DNA from: Rhodopseudomonas palustris
GTDB lineage: Bacteria; Pseudomonadota; Alphaproteobacteria; Rhizobiales; Xanthobacteraceae
Direction of reading: 5' to 3'
Assembly: GCA_016215605.1 (NCBI GenBank)
Contig: JACRJB010000048.1
Coordinates: forward strand, 47,860-111,859
Length of the DNA stretch: 64,000 nt
Part shown: piece after piece, positions 9,229 through 17,765 of the stretch
Layout: the number at the start of each line of letters is the position of its first letter
Position numbering within the stretch: position 1 is the first letter of the stretch
Translations under genes and position numbers: made by a program
Notes under the pieces: generated by a model
Database searches by the model: none
What the model saw: the letters and a program-made list of their open reading frames with translations, nothing else
Told to the model about the DNA's origin: nothing

Positions 9229-9273
9229 CTATTAGCATATTCCTTTCGTGCAAGCTGCTCTTTGTAGAATTTC

Positions 9274-10077
9274 ATGCTGATCGACCTGACCTCCACCGGC
9301 CTTCTCACCGTCGCGAGCGGCGGTCTGGTCGGGTTCATTCTGGCGCTGATCGGCGGCGGCGGCTCGGTGCTCGCGGTTCCGCTGCTGGTCTATGTCGTCG
9401 GCGTGCGCTCGCCGCATGTGGCGATCGGCACCAGCGCGATCGCGGTGGCGATCTCGGCGCTCGCCAACATGCTGAGCCATTGGGCCGCCGGCAACGTGCG
9501 CTGGGCCTGCGCGCTGGTGTTCTCGGCGGCCGGAATCGGCGGCGCCTTCGCCGGCTCGGCCGTCGCCAAGCAGATCGACGGCCAGCAACTGCTGGTGCTG
9601 TTCGGCGTGCTGATGATCGTGATCGGGGTGCTGATGTCGCGCCGGCGCAGCGGCACGGGCGACCCGACCATCCGGCTGACGCTGGCGACAGCGAAGACGA
9701 TGCTGCCGAAGCTGATCGGCACCGGCTTCGGCGTCGGCGTGCTCGCCGGCTTCTTCGGCATCGGCGGCGGCTTCCTGATCGTGCCGGGACTGATCCTCGC
9801 CACCGGCATGCCGCTGACCTACGCGATCGGCAGTTCGCTGGTCGCGGTGTTCGCCTTCGGCGCTTCCACCGCGACGAGCTACGCGCTGTCCGGACTGATC
9901 GACTGGCGGCTCGCGGGACTGTTCATCGGCGGCGGGCTGGCGGGCGGGCTGATCGGCATCGCCGCCGGCAAGCTGATCGGCGCACACGACAAGGCACTGC
10001 GCGCGGTGTTCTCCGCCGTTGTGATCATGGTCGGGCTGTACGTCTGCACCCGCGGCGTGATGTACTTCCTGTCCTGA
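9274..10077 (+). CDS. TauE/SafE (DUF81) family sulfite/sulfonate exporter
   Basis: 267-residue membrane protein built from two similar halves, each with the family's glycine-rich motif (LIGGGGSVLAVPLLVYV near residue 30 and FFGIGGGFLIVPGLIL near 160). Seven or eight membrane segments can be seen. TSUP transporters of this type are thought to move sulfite or other small organosulfur anions. Location divergent from a persulfide-dioxygenase-like gene supports a role in exporting sulfite formed during sulfide or thiol detoxification. Substrate is inferred from context, not from residues. Confidence 0.88.
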   Translation: MLIDLTSTGLLTVASGGLVGFILALIGGGGSVLAVPLLVYVVGVRSPHVAIGTSAIAVAISALANMLSHWAAGNVRWACALVFSAAGIGGAFAGSAVAKQIDGQQLLVLFGVLMIVIGVLMSRRRSGTGDPTIRLTLATAKTMLPKLIGTGFGVGVLAGFFGIGGGFLIVPGLILATGMPLTYAIGSSLVAVFAFGASTATSYALSGLIDWRLAGLFIGGGLAGGLIGIAAGKLIGAHDKALRAVFSAVVIMVGLYVCTRGVMYFLS

Positions 10078-10180
10078 CCGGGCGGATCGGACCGGCGCGA
10101 CAAGATCGCAGCGCGACAGTCTTGTGATCGTCACCGGCACGGTCCTAGACTTCCTCCTTTCAGCACCAAGGGAGGATTGC

Positions 10181-11326
10181 ATGGACTACACCGGCTTGCG
10201 CCCGCGAAGCGGCGCCGACCCGCGAAACCTGACCAACGCCGACCGCTCCCGCACCGTCGGCGCCCTGACCGCGTTGCGCAAGGGCTTGAAGGAATTGCCG
10301 CCGAAGGAGCCCGGCAACTTTCTGCTCGCGACCTGGACCATCCGCGAGTTTGGCGGCACCAAATTCGGCGGCCGAATTCCCGACGCGCTGTATTGCATCG
10401 CCGAATGCATCAGCCGGTTCGACCTGGTCGCGGTGCAGGAAGTGCGGCAGGACCTGGTGGCGCTGAAGCGGGTGATGCGGCTGCTCGGCCGCGATTGGGA
10501 CTACGTCTACACCGACGTCAGTTTCGCCGACAGCGGCAACGGCGAGCGGCTCGCCTTCCTGTTCGACCGCTCCCGCGTCCACTTCACTGGACTCGCCGGC
10601 GAGTTGGTACTGCCGAGCAAGGCGGCGACCGAACTGGTCGCGCAGATCGCGCGGACGCCGTTCATCTGCGGCTTCCAGTCCGGCTGGGCGAAGTTCAATC
10701 TGTGCACGGTCCACATCTACTACGGCGAAGGCAGGAAGGACGATCCGAAGCGGATCGAGGAGATCGATCTCACCGCCAAGCTGCTCGCCGACAAGGCCAA
10801 GAGCTACATCAACCTCGACGACCCGATCGACTACTCGCCGGAGAATCTGGTGCTGCTCGGGGACTTCAACATCTTCGGCCGCGAGGACGCGACGTTCCAG
10901 GCGCTGACCAAGAACAAATTCGTGATCCCGGAGGAGCTGCTGCGACAGAAGGGCAGCAACATCGCCAAGGACAAATTCTACGACCAGATCGCGTTCTTCA
11001 AGGAAACCCGCGGCATCGAAAGCGGGAAGGCCGGGGTGTTCGATTTCTACAAATACGTCTTCAACGATCCCGAGCCCTACGCCGGGGTGATGCCGCCGAA
11101 AGCGGCGTTCAACACCTGGCGCACCTACCAGATGTCGGATCATTTGATCATGTGGACCGAGTTCGGCGTCGACAAGACCGACGCCTATCTGAAGACGCTC
11201 GCCAAGGCGCACAGCAGCGAGACCGCCGAGCGCAAGGCCGGAGCCACCAGCAAGGCAGACAAGAAGACCGGGAAGAAGAAGGGCGGGAAGCCGGCGGCGA
11301 AAACCAAAAAGGCGCCGGCGAAATAA
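10181..11326 (+). CDS. Endonuclease/exonuclease/phosphatase-fold protein with lysine-rich tail
   Basis: 381 residues. An EEP-superfamily fold is seen from LLATWTIREFGG (about residue 48) through FDLVAVQEVRQD, a GDFNIFGRED metal/catalytic motif near 230 and SDHLIMWTEF near 330. This superfamily holds DNase I-like nucleases and phosphodiesterases; the substrate is unknown. The last 30-35 residues are almost only Lys, Ala, Gly and Pro, a histone H1-like tail likely to bind nucleic acid or polyanion. The ATG at 10181 is preceded by GGGAGG at the right distance, so a longer in-frame start at 10124 is rejected. No signal peptide. Confidence 0.85.
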   Translation: MDYTGLRPRSGADPRNLTNADRSRTVGALTALRKGLKELPPKEPGNFLLATWTIREFGGTKFGGRIPDALYCIAECISRFDLVAVQEVRQDLVALKRVMRLLGRDWDYVYTDVSFADSGNGERLAFLFDRSRVHFTGLAGELVLPSKAATELVAQIARTPFICGFQSGWAKFNLCTVHIYYGEGRKDDPKRIEEIDLTAKLLADKAKSYINLDDPIDYSPENLVLLGDFNIFGREDATFQALTKNKFVIPEELLRQKGSNIAKDKFYDQIAFFKETRGIESGKAGVFDFYKYVFNDPEPYAGVMPPKAAFNTWRTYQMSDHLIMWTEFGVDKTDAYLKTLAKAHSSETAERKAGATSKADKKTGKKKGGKPAAKTKKAPAK

Positions 11327-11564
11327 CGCTCAGGCAATGCCGGGTCGCCTTGCCGAAAGACGCGCGGCGCAGAGGAAGGAGCACCCGCTTCACGGCCCAA
11401 CGCCGCATCCAGAGGGGCGCGCCGTTTGCGCGCCTCGACGATACTAGCTGCAGGGCGTGAGGCGTGGCCACCAAGGCCGACCCGCCCAGCTCAGCGCCAC
11501 ATCTGCGCGCGGCTAAGCCGCGCTCAGATCGTCGTGGGTCCAGCCCGACGGGAGAGGCGACCGA

Positions 11565-12170
11565 TCACGCCCAGGCGCGTGCGGTCTTCAGCTTGTCTTC
11601 GTAGCTGTCGATCGAGGCCTTCTTCTCGAGCGTCAGACCGATGTCGTCGAGGCCGTTGATCAGGCAGTGCTTACGGAACGGGTCGATCTCGAATTTCACC
11701 ACGCCGCCGTCCGGGCCGCGGATTTCCTGGGCCGGCAGGTCGATGGTGACGGTGGCGTTGGCGCCGCGCTCGGCGTCGTCGAACAGCTTGTCGAGGTCGT
11801 CCTGCGAGACGCGGATCGGCAGCACGCCGTTCTTGAAGCAGTTGTTGTAGAAGATGTCGCCGAACGAGGTCGAGATCACGCAGCGGATGCCGAAATCGAG
11901 CAGCGCCCAGGGGGCGTGCTCGCGGCTCGAGCCGCAGCCGAAATTATCGCCGGCGACCAGGATCTTGGCGGTGCGATAGGCCGGCTTGTTGAGGACGAAA
12001 TCCGGATTCTCGCTGCCGTCGTCCTTGTAGCGCTGTTCCGAGAACAGGCCCTTGCCGAGGCCGGTGCGCTTGATGGTCTTCAGGTACTGCTTGGGGATGA
12101 TCATGTCGGTGTCGACATTGATGATCTTCAGCGGCGCCGCGACGCCTTCGAGCGTGGTGAACTTGTCCAT
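11565..12170 (-). CDS. leuD: 3-isopropylmalate dehydratase small subunit
   Basis: 201 residues, full length for LeuD. Substrate-specificity loop [16 protein letters not shown] near the N-terminus and the [15 protein letters not shown] motif near residue 75 identify the small subunit of isopropylmalate isomerase, which with LeuC converts 2-isopropylmalate to 3-isopropylmalate in leucine synthesis. ATG 12170 is preceded by GGGAAAA. It is separated from leuC by about 3.4 kb of unrelated genes, and leuB is another 34 kb away, so the leucine genes are scattered and not one operon. Confidence 0.96.
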   Translation of the reverse strand: MDKFTTLEGVAAPLKIINVDTDMIIPKQYLKTIKRTGLGKGLFSEQRYKDDGSENPDFVLNKPAYRTAKILVAGDNFGCGSSREHAPWALLDFGIRCVISTSFGDIFYNNCFKNGVLPIRVSQDDLDKLFDDAERGANATVTIDLPAQEIRGPDGGVVKFEIDPFRKHCLINGLDDIGLTLEKKASIDSYEDKLKTARAWA

Positions 12171-12281
12171 GGCGATTTTCCCAGATTGAGGCCGGGTTTT
12201 AGCCGGCCCGACGCTGCGTTCCAAGGCGATTCTTCAAGACGATTCTGCGGGGCAGTGGTTGCGATCAGGCATCCGGCACAG

Positions 12282-12376
12282 CCCTCACGGTGAGGAGCGC
12301 GAAGCGCGTCTCGAACCATGAGATGTTCCGCACATCCTTCGAGACGCGGCCAAACGGCCGCTCCTCAGGATGAGGG
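12282..12376. repeat. Dispersed intergenic palindrome, family B
   Basis: Second copy of the repeat at 7575-7685: GGTGAGGAGCGCGAAGCGCG, TCTCGAACCATG, CATCCTTCGAGACGC and CTCCTCAGGATGAGGG in the same order. It lies between leuD and the zincin gene. Confidence 0.8.
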
Positions 12377-12395
12377 CTGCGCGTGAAGCCGAGGC

Positions 12396-12797
12396 TCAAT
12401 CCGCCACCTGCGCCTCGATTGCCTCCATGTCGGCGTCGGACAGGCCGAAATGGTGGCCGATCTCGTGGATCAGGACATGGCTGACGATGTGGCCGAGCGT
12501 CTCGTCGTGCTCGGCCCAGTAATCCAGGATCGGCCGGCGATACAGCCAGATCATGTTGGGCATCGGCGCGATGTCCTGGCTCGAGCGCTGCGGCAGGCCG
12601 ATGCCCTGAAACAGGCCGAGCAGGTCGAATTCGGTCTGGGCGCCGAGGTCGTCGAGCACCTCGTCGGTCGGGAAATCGTCGACGCGGATGATCACCCCCT
12701 CGCACAAGGCGCGGAACTCGTCGGGCAGCTTGCCGAAGCTCTCATGCGCCATCTCCTCGAACTCGGCCAGCGAGGGCGCCTTGGCGGTGATCCACAT
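12396..12797 (-). CDS. Zincin-like metallopeptidase family protein (PF06262 type)
   Basis: 133 residues with a single zinc-binding signature HEIGHHFGLSD at the C-terminus (HExxHxxGxxD) and the conserved PNMIWLYRRPILDYW block before it. Small minimal gluzincin-like proteins of this kind are widespread in alphaproteobacteria; physiological substrate is not known. ATG 12797 gives the usual family length; a longer frame upstream reads into the divergent gene and looks non-coding. No signal peptide, so presumably cytoplasmic. Confidence 0.85.
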   Translation of the reverse strand: MWITAKAPSLAEFEEMAHESFGKLPDEFRALCEGVIIRVDDFPTDEVLDDLGAQTEFDLLGLFQGIGLPQRSSQDIAPMPNMIWLYRRPILDYWAEHDETLGHIVSHVLIHEIGHHFGLSDADMEAIEAQVAD

Positions 12798-12913
12798 GGC
12801 GGCGTTGTAGGGGATGGCGGGGCGTTCGGCAAAGGCGGCACGTTGCTGCGGTTGACGGCGGCGCGCTGATCGGGGACTTTGCCGGCCAGGATACGGGGAC
12901 GGGACGGTTGGCG

Positions 12914-13234
12914 ATGATCCGACGGACAATCACAGGCGCCGGGCTGGCGCTCGCGGCGGCGCTGCTGTTGCAGGCCGCGGAGCCGGCGCTGGCGCAACCG
13001 GGGCCGCAGGCGCGGCCGCAAGCCGCGGCTGCGCCGACCGACCTCTCGTCACAGCAGCGCCGCCCGCCGCGCCGGCTGCGGATCTATCCGCGCACCACGC
13101 CGGACGGCGTCTATCCCCGCAACTTTCCCGGCCGCAACGCGGTGCGCGAATGCACCGCGACCTATGTGCAGGAATATCGACCGAGCGGAACCGTGATCGT
13201 GCCGCGCATGAACTGCTTCTGGCGCCGCGGCTGA
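12914..13234 (+). CDS. Small secreted protein, uncharacterised
   Basis: 106 residues with a clear Sec signal peptide (RRTITGAGLALAAALLLQAA, cleavage probably after ALA near residue 27). The mature part is Pro/Arg-rich, then RIYPRTTPDGVYPRNFPGRN and two cysteines (REC, MNC) that could form one disulfide. ATG 12914 is two codons inside a TTG. Similar short exported proteins are common in Bradyrhizobiaceae; function unknown. It opens a cluster of small exported proteins that extends to 15342. Confidence 0.75.
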   Translation: MIRRTITGAGLALAAALLLQAAEPALAQPGPQARPQAAAAPTDLSSQQRRPPRRLRIYPRTTPDGVYPRNFPGRNAVRECTATYVQEYRPSGTVIVPRMNCFWRRG

Positions 13235-13246
13235 GACGCGTCGCCG

Positions 13247-13465
13247 TCAGCGACGGCGCGCGCCGACCACGCCGGTGACGACAGCCGCCGCCACCGATCC
13301 GACCACCACGAACGCCATCGCGGTCTGAACCGGCTCCCCGGACACTACGCCTGGTCCGGGCGCGGCGCGTGCGACGTTCAGCGGCAGCGCGACGATGCCG
13401 CACATCGCGATCACGCCCGCACCCTTGCCGAGAAGTGATCGTCGCCAGCCTGCGGATATCGTCAT
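13247..13465 (-). CDS. Small membrane protein, uncharacterised
   Basis: 72 residues with two hydrophobic segments (about 14-32 and 48-66) and a basic C-terminus. Start at ATG 13465; the longer frame upstream has no membrane-protein character. Convergent with the preceding secreted protein, 12 bp between stops. No family recognised. Confidence 0.45.
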   Translation of the reverse strand: MTISAGWRRSLLGKGAGVIAMCGIVALPLNVARAAPGPGVVSGEPVQTAMAFVVVGSVAAAVVTGVVGARRR

Positions 13466-13593
13466 CGTCGGTCGCCTCGTTGCTATCAACCTCGATGAAA
13501 TACGCACCGAACGCCCGATTTGTTTCTTGGCGTACGTTGCAAAATTCACCGGGCGCGGAACAAGGGCGAGGCGCTGCGCATTCATTCGCGCGG

Positions 13594-13630
13594 GGACGCA
13601 TTCACACCGCATTCACCTCGCGCGCCTCAG
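13594..13630 (+). repeat. Upstream direct repeat shared by two exported-protein genes (copy 1)
   Basis: GGACGCATTCA then TTCACCTCGCGC, nearly repeated at 14461-14496. This copy lies 128 bp before the ATG at 13722; the other lies 102 bp before the ATG at 14563. Together they suggest tandem duplication of a promoter region or a shared regulatory site. Confidence 0.55.
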
Positions 13631-13721
13631 CATCCTCACAAGCGGCGCCAGTCGCCCGCGGTACCAAGATGGTTCCGCATCACGCTGGACGAAGCGCACC
13701 TCGAACCAAGGAAGCTCATCG

Positions 13722-14003
13722 ATGAACATCTTGAAACTATCCGGTCTCGCCGCCATCGCGGGACTGCTGCTGATCGCCGCGCCGGCCGATCGCGCGCAGG
13801 CCGCGCCGATGTCGAGCGCCGGGCTGGCGACGACGGTTCAGCGCGACGTGATCCCCGACGTCAGCGAAGTGCACTATCGCCGACACCGTCACGGCTACCG
13901 GCATCACCATCGCTATCGGCACCATCACGGCTATCGTCGCCACTTCCACCGGCCGCATCGGCACTACGGTCCCCGCCACCATTATCGTCGCCACTGGCGG
14001 TGA
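13722..14003 (+). CDS. Small exported His/Arg/Tyr-rich protein
   Basis: 93 residues: Sec signal peptide (KLSGLAAIAGLLLIAAPADR, AQA near 26-28), a short spacer, then about 45 residues almost wholly His, Arg and Tyr (HRHGYRHHHRYRHHHGYRR). Such tails bind metals or polyanions in vitro, but no function is established for this protein. AAGGAAG stands upstream of ATG 13722. First of three tandem genes of the same style; a strong terminator follows. Confidence 0.8.
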   Translation: MNILKLSGLAAIAGLLLIAAPADRAQAAPMSSAGLATTVQRDVIPDVSEVHYRRHRHGYRHHHRYRHHHGYRRHFHRPHRHYGPRHHYRRHWR

Positions 14004-14037
14004 TCGCCACTGCGCCAATCTGAACGCATTGTTCAGC

Positions 14038-14070
14038 AAACAGGCCCGCTTGTCGGGCCTGTTTTCGTTT
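14038..14070 (+). terminator. Rho-independent terminator
   Basis: Stem CAGGCCCG / CGGGCCTG with a 4-base loop region, flanked by AAA on the left and TTTTCGTTT on the right, 35 bases after the stop at 14003. Confidence 0.9.
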
Positions 14071-14132
14071 CGACCTGTCACGGCCCGGGCTGTCGCGCTA
14101 ACATGGACGCCGGCCCCACAGAGGAGGATGCG

Positions 14133-14456
14133 ATGCGACCGTGGATCGGAGCCGCAATCTTGGCAGGCGTGCTCGGTGCGCTCTCACCGGCAGCGGCGCA
14201 GGCGTTTGCCGCGCGCACATCCCCGACAATCAGCGTCGGCAGCACGACGCCGATCACCGAATTCAGCTCGCGGCATCGCGGCCGGGCACACGCGCATCGC
14301 CAGATGCGACGCCATCCGCATCGGCATCGTCACTGGGCCTCGCACCGTTACGACGCGCCGCGCTACTACGCGCGCCCCTATTACTATCGTCCCTATGGGA
14401 TCGCGCCGTTCTTTCCGTTCGGCTTCGGGGGCTACGGCTTCCAACCCTCCTGGTGA
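14133..14456 (+). CDS. Small exported His/Tyr/Arg-rich protein
   Basis: 107 residues: signal peptide (WIGAAILAGVLGALSPAAAQ, cleavage near AQA 22-24), then a His/Arg-rich stretch (HRQMRRHPHRHRHW) and a Tyr/Pro/Gly/Phe-rich C-terminus (YYARPYYYRPYG, FPFGFGGYGF). AGAGGAGG precedes ATG 14133. Related in composition to its two neighbours rather than clearly alignable with them. Function unknown. Confidence 0.8.
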   Translation: MRPWIGAAILAGVLGALSPAAAQAFAARTSPTISVGSTTPITEFSSRHRGRAHAHRQMRRHPHRHRHWASHRYDAPRYYARPYYYRPYGIAPFFPFGFGGYGFQPSW

Positions 14457-14460
14457 GCGC

Positions 14461-14496
14461 GGACGCATTCATGGCACGTTCACCTCGCGCCGCCTA
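14461..14496 (+). repeat. Upstream direct repeat (copy 2)
   Basis: GGACGCATTCATGGCACGTT followed by CACCTCGCGC; matches 13594-13630 at about 30 of 36 positions by eye. It begins four bases after the stop of the preceding gene and precedes the gene at 14563. Confidence 0.55.
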
Positions 14497-14562
14497 GCCT
14501 GCGCGCGGGAGCGACACAACCAACTCGTCAACGCGCCGCGTGACGGCGCCGGGGGAGCGCCG

Positions 14563-15342
14563 ATGACTCCGCATGCGATGGCACGGACACCACATCGTCC
14601 TGATCGTCCAACCTTTCTGACCCTGACGAGCCGGATCGGCTCGTTCGCCGTCGCCGCGGTCGCGGCGCTCAGCTTCTCGATCGCAGCCGCGCCGCGCGCG
14701 CAGGCGCTGTCGCCCGCGAGCCCGGCCACCGCGGCCGCCGGCGCAGTCGCGTCCCCCGTTATCACGGTGCAGCACAAAGGCGGTCATATCGGCGGCGGGG
14801 GCGGCTTCCGCGGTGGCGGTCATATCGGTGGTGGTCATATCGGTGGAGGCGGCGGCTTCCGTGGCGGCCACATCGGCGGCGGCGGTGGTTTCCGGGGCGG
14901 CCCGATCGGCGGCGCACCACGCGTCGGCACGATCGGCGGCTTCCGGGGTGGCGGGCCGGCGTTCCACGGCGGCTATCGCAGCGTCGGCCAGATCGGCGGC
15001 GGACCGGCGTTTCATCGTCGGCAGTTCTACGGCGGCCCGCGCTACATCGGCCATCGTCACTTCGGCCCCAGCTACGTCGGCTATCGCCACTACGGCTATC
15101 GCCGGCACCATTTCCGCCCGCGCGTCTACGGCTATTACGGACCGCGTTACTACGCGCCGGTGTACTACGCCCCCCGCTATTATGGTCCGCGCTATTATGG
15201 TCCGCGCCGGTTCTGCCGTGTGGTCTACACACATTACGGCCCGCGCCGCATCTGCAAGTTCCGGCCGTGGCGGCATCACCTGCACCGCCATCACTGGCGA
15301 CACCATCACCGCCATCACCGGGCGTGGCGGGTGTACTGGTAG
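14563..15342 (+). CDS. Exported Gly/His/Tyr-rich repeat protein
   Basis: 259 residues. A signal peptide or anchor lies at about 25-48 (SFAVAAVAALSFSIAAA). Residues about 70-125 are tandem GGHIGGGGGFRGG repeats, followed by GGP/YRSVGQIGG units, a Tyr/Pro/Arg region with YYGPRYY repeats (about 190-225) and a His/Arg/Trp C-terminus (HHLHRHHWRHHHRHH). GGGGGAG precedes ATG 14563. The glycine-rich repeats look like a disordered or cell-surface polymer-like protein. Function unknown. It ends the tandem trio and has its own terminator. Confidence 0.8.
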   Translation: MTPHAMARTPHRPDRPTFLTLTSRIGSFAVAAVAALSFSIAAAPRAQALSPASPATAAAGAVASPVITVQHKGGHIGGGGGFRGGGHIGGGHIGGGGGFRGGHIGGGGGFRGGPIGGAPRVGTIGGFRGGGPAFHGGYRSVGQIGGGPAFHRRQFYGGPRYIGHRHFGPSYVGYRHYGYRRHHFRPRVYGYYGPRYYAPVYYAPRYYGPRYYGPRRFCRVVYTHYGPRRICKFRPWRHHLHRHHWRHHHRHHRAWRVYW

Positions 15343-15363
15343 CTCGGCGATCGCTGAAAACCG

Positions 15364-15394
15364 AACAGGCGCCCGATGGGCGCCTGTTGTGTTT
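15364..15394 (+). terminator. Rho-independent terminator
   Basis: Stem AACAGGCGCCC / GGGCGCCTGTT with loop GAT, followed by GTGTTT, 21 bases after the stop at 15342. Confidence 0.85.
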
Positions 15395-15410
15395 CGGATC
15401 ATCCCGGGAC

Positions 15411-15524
15411 CGTCACCGCCGGACTTGATCCGGCGGTCCATCGTTCTTCGAAGATGGATTGCCGGGCCTTCGCCGCGCCGAAGCGGCTTCGGCCGCGCAG
15501 GCAGGTCGAGCCCGGCAATGACGG
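15411..15524. repeat. Dispersed intergenic palindrome, family A
   Basis: Begins CGTCACCGCCGGACTTGATC, contains TTCTTCGAAGATGGATTGCC, and ends GAGCCCGGCAATGACGG, with about 35 extra bases inserted in the right arm compared with other copies. It lies between two convergent genes. Confidence 0.75.
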
Positions 15525-15546
15525 CGGTGATGACTTCGCTGCGCAG

Positions 15547-16959
15547 TTAGCGCCACTCGCGGATGTCGACGAAGTGGCCGGCGATCGCGGCGGCGGCGGC
15601 CATCGCGGGCGACACCAGATGGGTGCGGCCCTTGAAGCCCTGGCGGCCTTCGAAGTTGCGGTTCGAGGTCGAGGCGCAACGCTCTTCCGGCGCCAGCTTG
15701 TCAGGGTTCATGGCGAGGCACATCGAGCAGCCCGGCTCGCGCCATTCGAAGCCGGCCTTGAGGAAGATCTTGTCCAAACCCTCGGCCTCGGCCTGCTCCT
15801 TCACCAGGCCGGAGCCCGGCACGATGATGGCGTTGACGTTGGCGTTGACGGTCTTGCCCTCAGCGACCTTCGCCGCCGCGCGCAGATCCTCGATGCGGCC
15901 GTTGGTGCAGGAGCCGATGAACATCCGGTCGATCTTGATGTCGGTGATCCTGGTGCCCGGCGTCAGGCCCATATAGGCCAGTGCGCGCTCCTTGGAGAGC
16001 CGCTTGGCCTCGTCGGCGATATCGGCCGGGTTCGGCACCTTGCCGGTGACCGAGATCACGTCTTCGGGCGACGTGCCCCAAGTCACGATCGGCGGCAGCG
16101 CGGCAGCGTCGAGCTTGAGCTCGTGATCGAAATGCGCGCCCTCGTCGGAGCGCAGCGTCTCCCAATAGCGCAGAGCCGCGTCCCACAGCTCGCCCTTCGG
16201 CGCCAGCGGGCGACCCTTGAGGAAGTCGTAGGCCTTCTGGTCGGGCGCGATCAGGCCGGCGCGGGCGCCGCCTTCGATCGACATGTTGCACACCGTCATG
16301 CGGCCTTCCATCGACAGCGCGCGGATCGCGTCGCCGGCGTATTCCAGCACGTAGCCGGTGCCGCCCGCGGTGCCGATCTCGCCGATGATCGCCAGGATGA
16401 TGTCCTTGGCGGTGACGCCGGCGGGCAGCTGCCCGGCGACGGTGACGCGCATGTTCTTGGCCTTCTTCTGGATCAGCGTCTGGGTCGCCAGCACATGCTC
16501 GACTTCGGAGGTGCCGATGCCGTGCGCGAGCGCGCCGAACGCGCCGTGCGTCGAGGTGTGGCTGTCGCCGCAAACGATCGTCGTGCCGGGCAGCGTGAAG
16601 CCCTGCTCCGGGCCGATGACGTGGACCACGCCCTGGCGCTTGTCGAATTCGTTGTAGTAGGTGACGCCGAAGTCGCGGGCGTTCTCGGCCAGCGCCGCGA
16701 TCTGCTCGGCGCTCTCCGGATCAGGGTTGGGCTTGCTGCGATCGGTGGTCGGCACGTTGTGATCGACCACCGCCAGCGTCTTCTCCGGCGCGTGGACCTT
16801 GCGGCCGGTGGTGCGCAGACCCTCGAACGCCTGCGGGCTGGTCACTTCGTGCACCAGATGGCGGTCGATGTAGAGCAGGCAGGTGCCGTCCTCGGCCTCG
16901 TGCACCAGATGGTCGTTCCAGATCTTGTCGTACAGCGTGGTGGGTTTTGCAGCGGACAT
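15547..16959 (-). CDS. leuC: 3-isopropylmalate dehydratase large subunit
   Basis: 470 residues, full-length aconitase-family large subunit. The [4Fe-4S] cluster cysteines are visible in [12 protein letters not shown] (about 347) and in [11 protein letters not shown] (two cysteines about 60 residues later); the N-terminus shows [10 protein letters not shown] and [20 protein letters not shown]. With LeuD it isomerises isopropylmalate. ATG 16959 is preceded by AAGGA, which sits in the short hairpin TCCTTC-T-GAAGGA. A possible leader ORF lies upstream. Confidence 0.97.
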   Translation of the reverse strand: MSAAKPTTLYDKIWNDHLVHEAEDGTCLLYIDRHLVHEVTSPQAFEGLRTTGRKVHAPEKTLAVVDHNVPTTDRSKPNPDPESAEQIAALAENARDFGVTYYNEFDKRQGVVHVIGPEQGFTLPGTTIVCGDSHTSTHGAFGALAHGIGTSEVEHVLATQTLIQKKAKNMRVTVAGQLPAGVTAKDIILAIIGEIGTAGGTGYVLEYAGDAIRALSMEGRMTVCNMSIEGGARAGLIAPDQKAYDFLKGRPLAPKGELWDAALRYWETLRSDEGAHFDHELKLDAAALPPIVTWGTSPEDVISVTGKVPNPADIADEAKRLSKERALAYMGLTPGTRITDIKIDRMFIGSCTNGRIEDLRAAAKVAEGKTVNANVNAIIVPGSGLVKEQAEAEGLDKIFLKAGFEWREPGCSMCLAMNPDKLAPEERCASTSNRNFEGRQGFKGRTHLVSPAMAAAAAIAGHFVDIREWR

Positions 16960-17030
16960 GGTGTCAGTCCTTCAGAAGGATCTTTGAATTGTCGACGAGA
17001 GAGCAAGATCGCGCAGCGCGCGGCGCCGGA

Positions 17031-17111
17031 TCAGCTAATCAGCGCAGCCGTCGTCAGCCGCCCGAAGAACCGCCAGGGCAGGCGGCTGCGGTCATCGAGC
17101 ACGATCAACAT
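17031..17111 (-). CDS. Possible leader peptide ahead of leuC
   Basis: On the minus strand a 26-codon frame (MLIVLDD... ending TTAALIS) begins at ATG 17111 and stops 71 bp before leuC. Five codons are leucine and two are consecutive Phe. Rhizobiales use leader peptides for several amino-acid operons, so an attenuator is conceivable, but there is no good ribosome-binding site and only weak hairpins follow. The rest of the 301-bp gap shows nothing else beyond the rplS terminator. Confidence 0.25.
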   Translation of the reverse strand: MLIVLDDRSRLPWRFFGRLTTAALIS

Positions 17112-17210
17112 GGCGCGCGGGCATTCTGGAAACATTCCATCCATATAGCACGTCAGGCGCGGCCGACAATGTGCCGCGCTCGCGCGCGCCGGCAGAACAG
17201 CCGCAACAAA

Positions 17211-17238
17211 AAAGCGCGACCCGAAGGCCGCGCTTTTG
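17211..17238 (-). terminator. Rho-independent terminator of rplS
   Basis: On the minus strand AAAGCGCGGCC-TTCGG-GTCGCGCTTTTTTG forms a stable stem with a T run; it lies about 25 bases after the rplS stop. Confidence 0.88.
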
Positions 17239-17260
17239 AACTCGAAATCGGGGACGCCGC

Positions 17261-17653
17261 TTACTTGGCGGCAGCGGCGGCCGGAGCGGCGCGGTCCTGC
17301 TTCTTCTCGACGATGCGGGCCGACTTGCCGCGCAGGTTGCGCAGGTAATACAGCTTGGCGCGACGCACCTTGCCGCGGCGCACCACCTTGATCGAGTCGA
17401 TCATCGGGGACAGCAGCGGGAACACGCGCTCGACGCCTTCGCCGTACGAAATCTTGCGGACGGTGAAGCTCTCGTTGATGCCGCCGCCGGAGCGGCCGAT
17501 GCAGACGCCCTCATAGGCCTGCACGCGCGAGCGCTCGCCTTCGACCACCTTGACGTTGACGATCACGGTGTCGCCGGGGCCGAATTCCGGAATCGTCTTG
17601 CCGGCCGACAGCTTGTCGAACTGCTCTTTTTCGAGCGTCTGAATCAGGTTCAT
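17261..17653 (-). CDS. rplS: 50S ribosomal protein L19
   Basis: 130 residues. Core L19 motifs: [53 protein letters not shown]. The C-terminal Ala/Lys extension after KSARI is usual in alphaproteobacteria. Located at the 30S-50S interface. It ends the rpsP-rimM-trmD-rplS series. Start ATG 17653 chosen because a longer upstream frame does not resemble L19. Confidence 0.97.
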   Translation of the reverse strand: MNLIQTLEKEQFDKLSAGKTIPEFGPGDTVIVNVKVVEGERSRVQAYEGVCIGRSGGGINESFTVRKISYGEGVERVFPLLSPMIDSIKVVRRGKVRRAKLYYLRNLRGKSARIVEKKQDRAAPAAAAAK

Positions 17654-17765
17654 CGAAATTCTCCATCGGCGGCGCGCCCGACCATCCCGGCGCGGGCTGC
17701 GCGAAGATCCATTGTCCTGCCATTGCACGGATTTGCCGGTGCTATACGGCAATCCGTACGGCTTG

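Noticed and set aside
10124..10180. Upstream start for the EEP-fold gene
   Set aside because: ATG 10181 has an excellent GGGAGG at proper distance.
14770..14950. Tandem short repeats that might look like a CRISPR or minisatellite
   Set aside because: They encode in-frame GGHIGGG/GGFRGG repeats of a secreted protein; no spacers of uniform size exist.
15376..17148. 590-residue open frame antisense to leuC
   Set aside because: Shadow of leuC; no motif, and it crosses a dispersed repeat.
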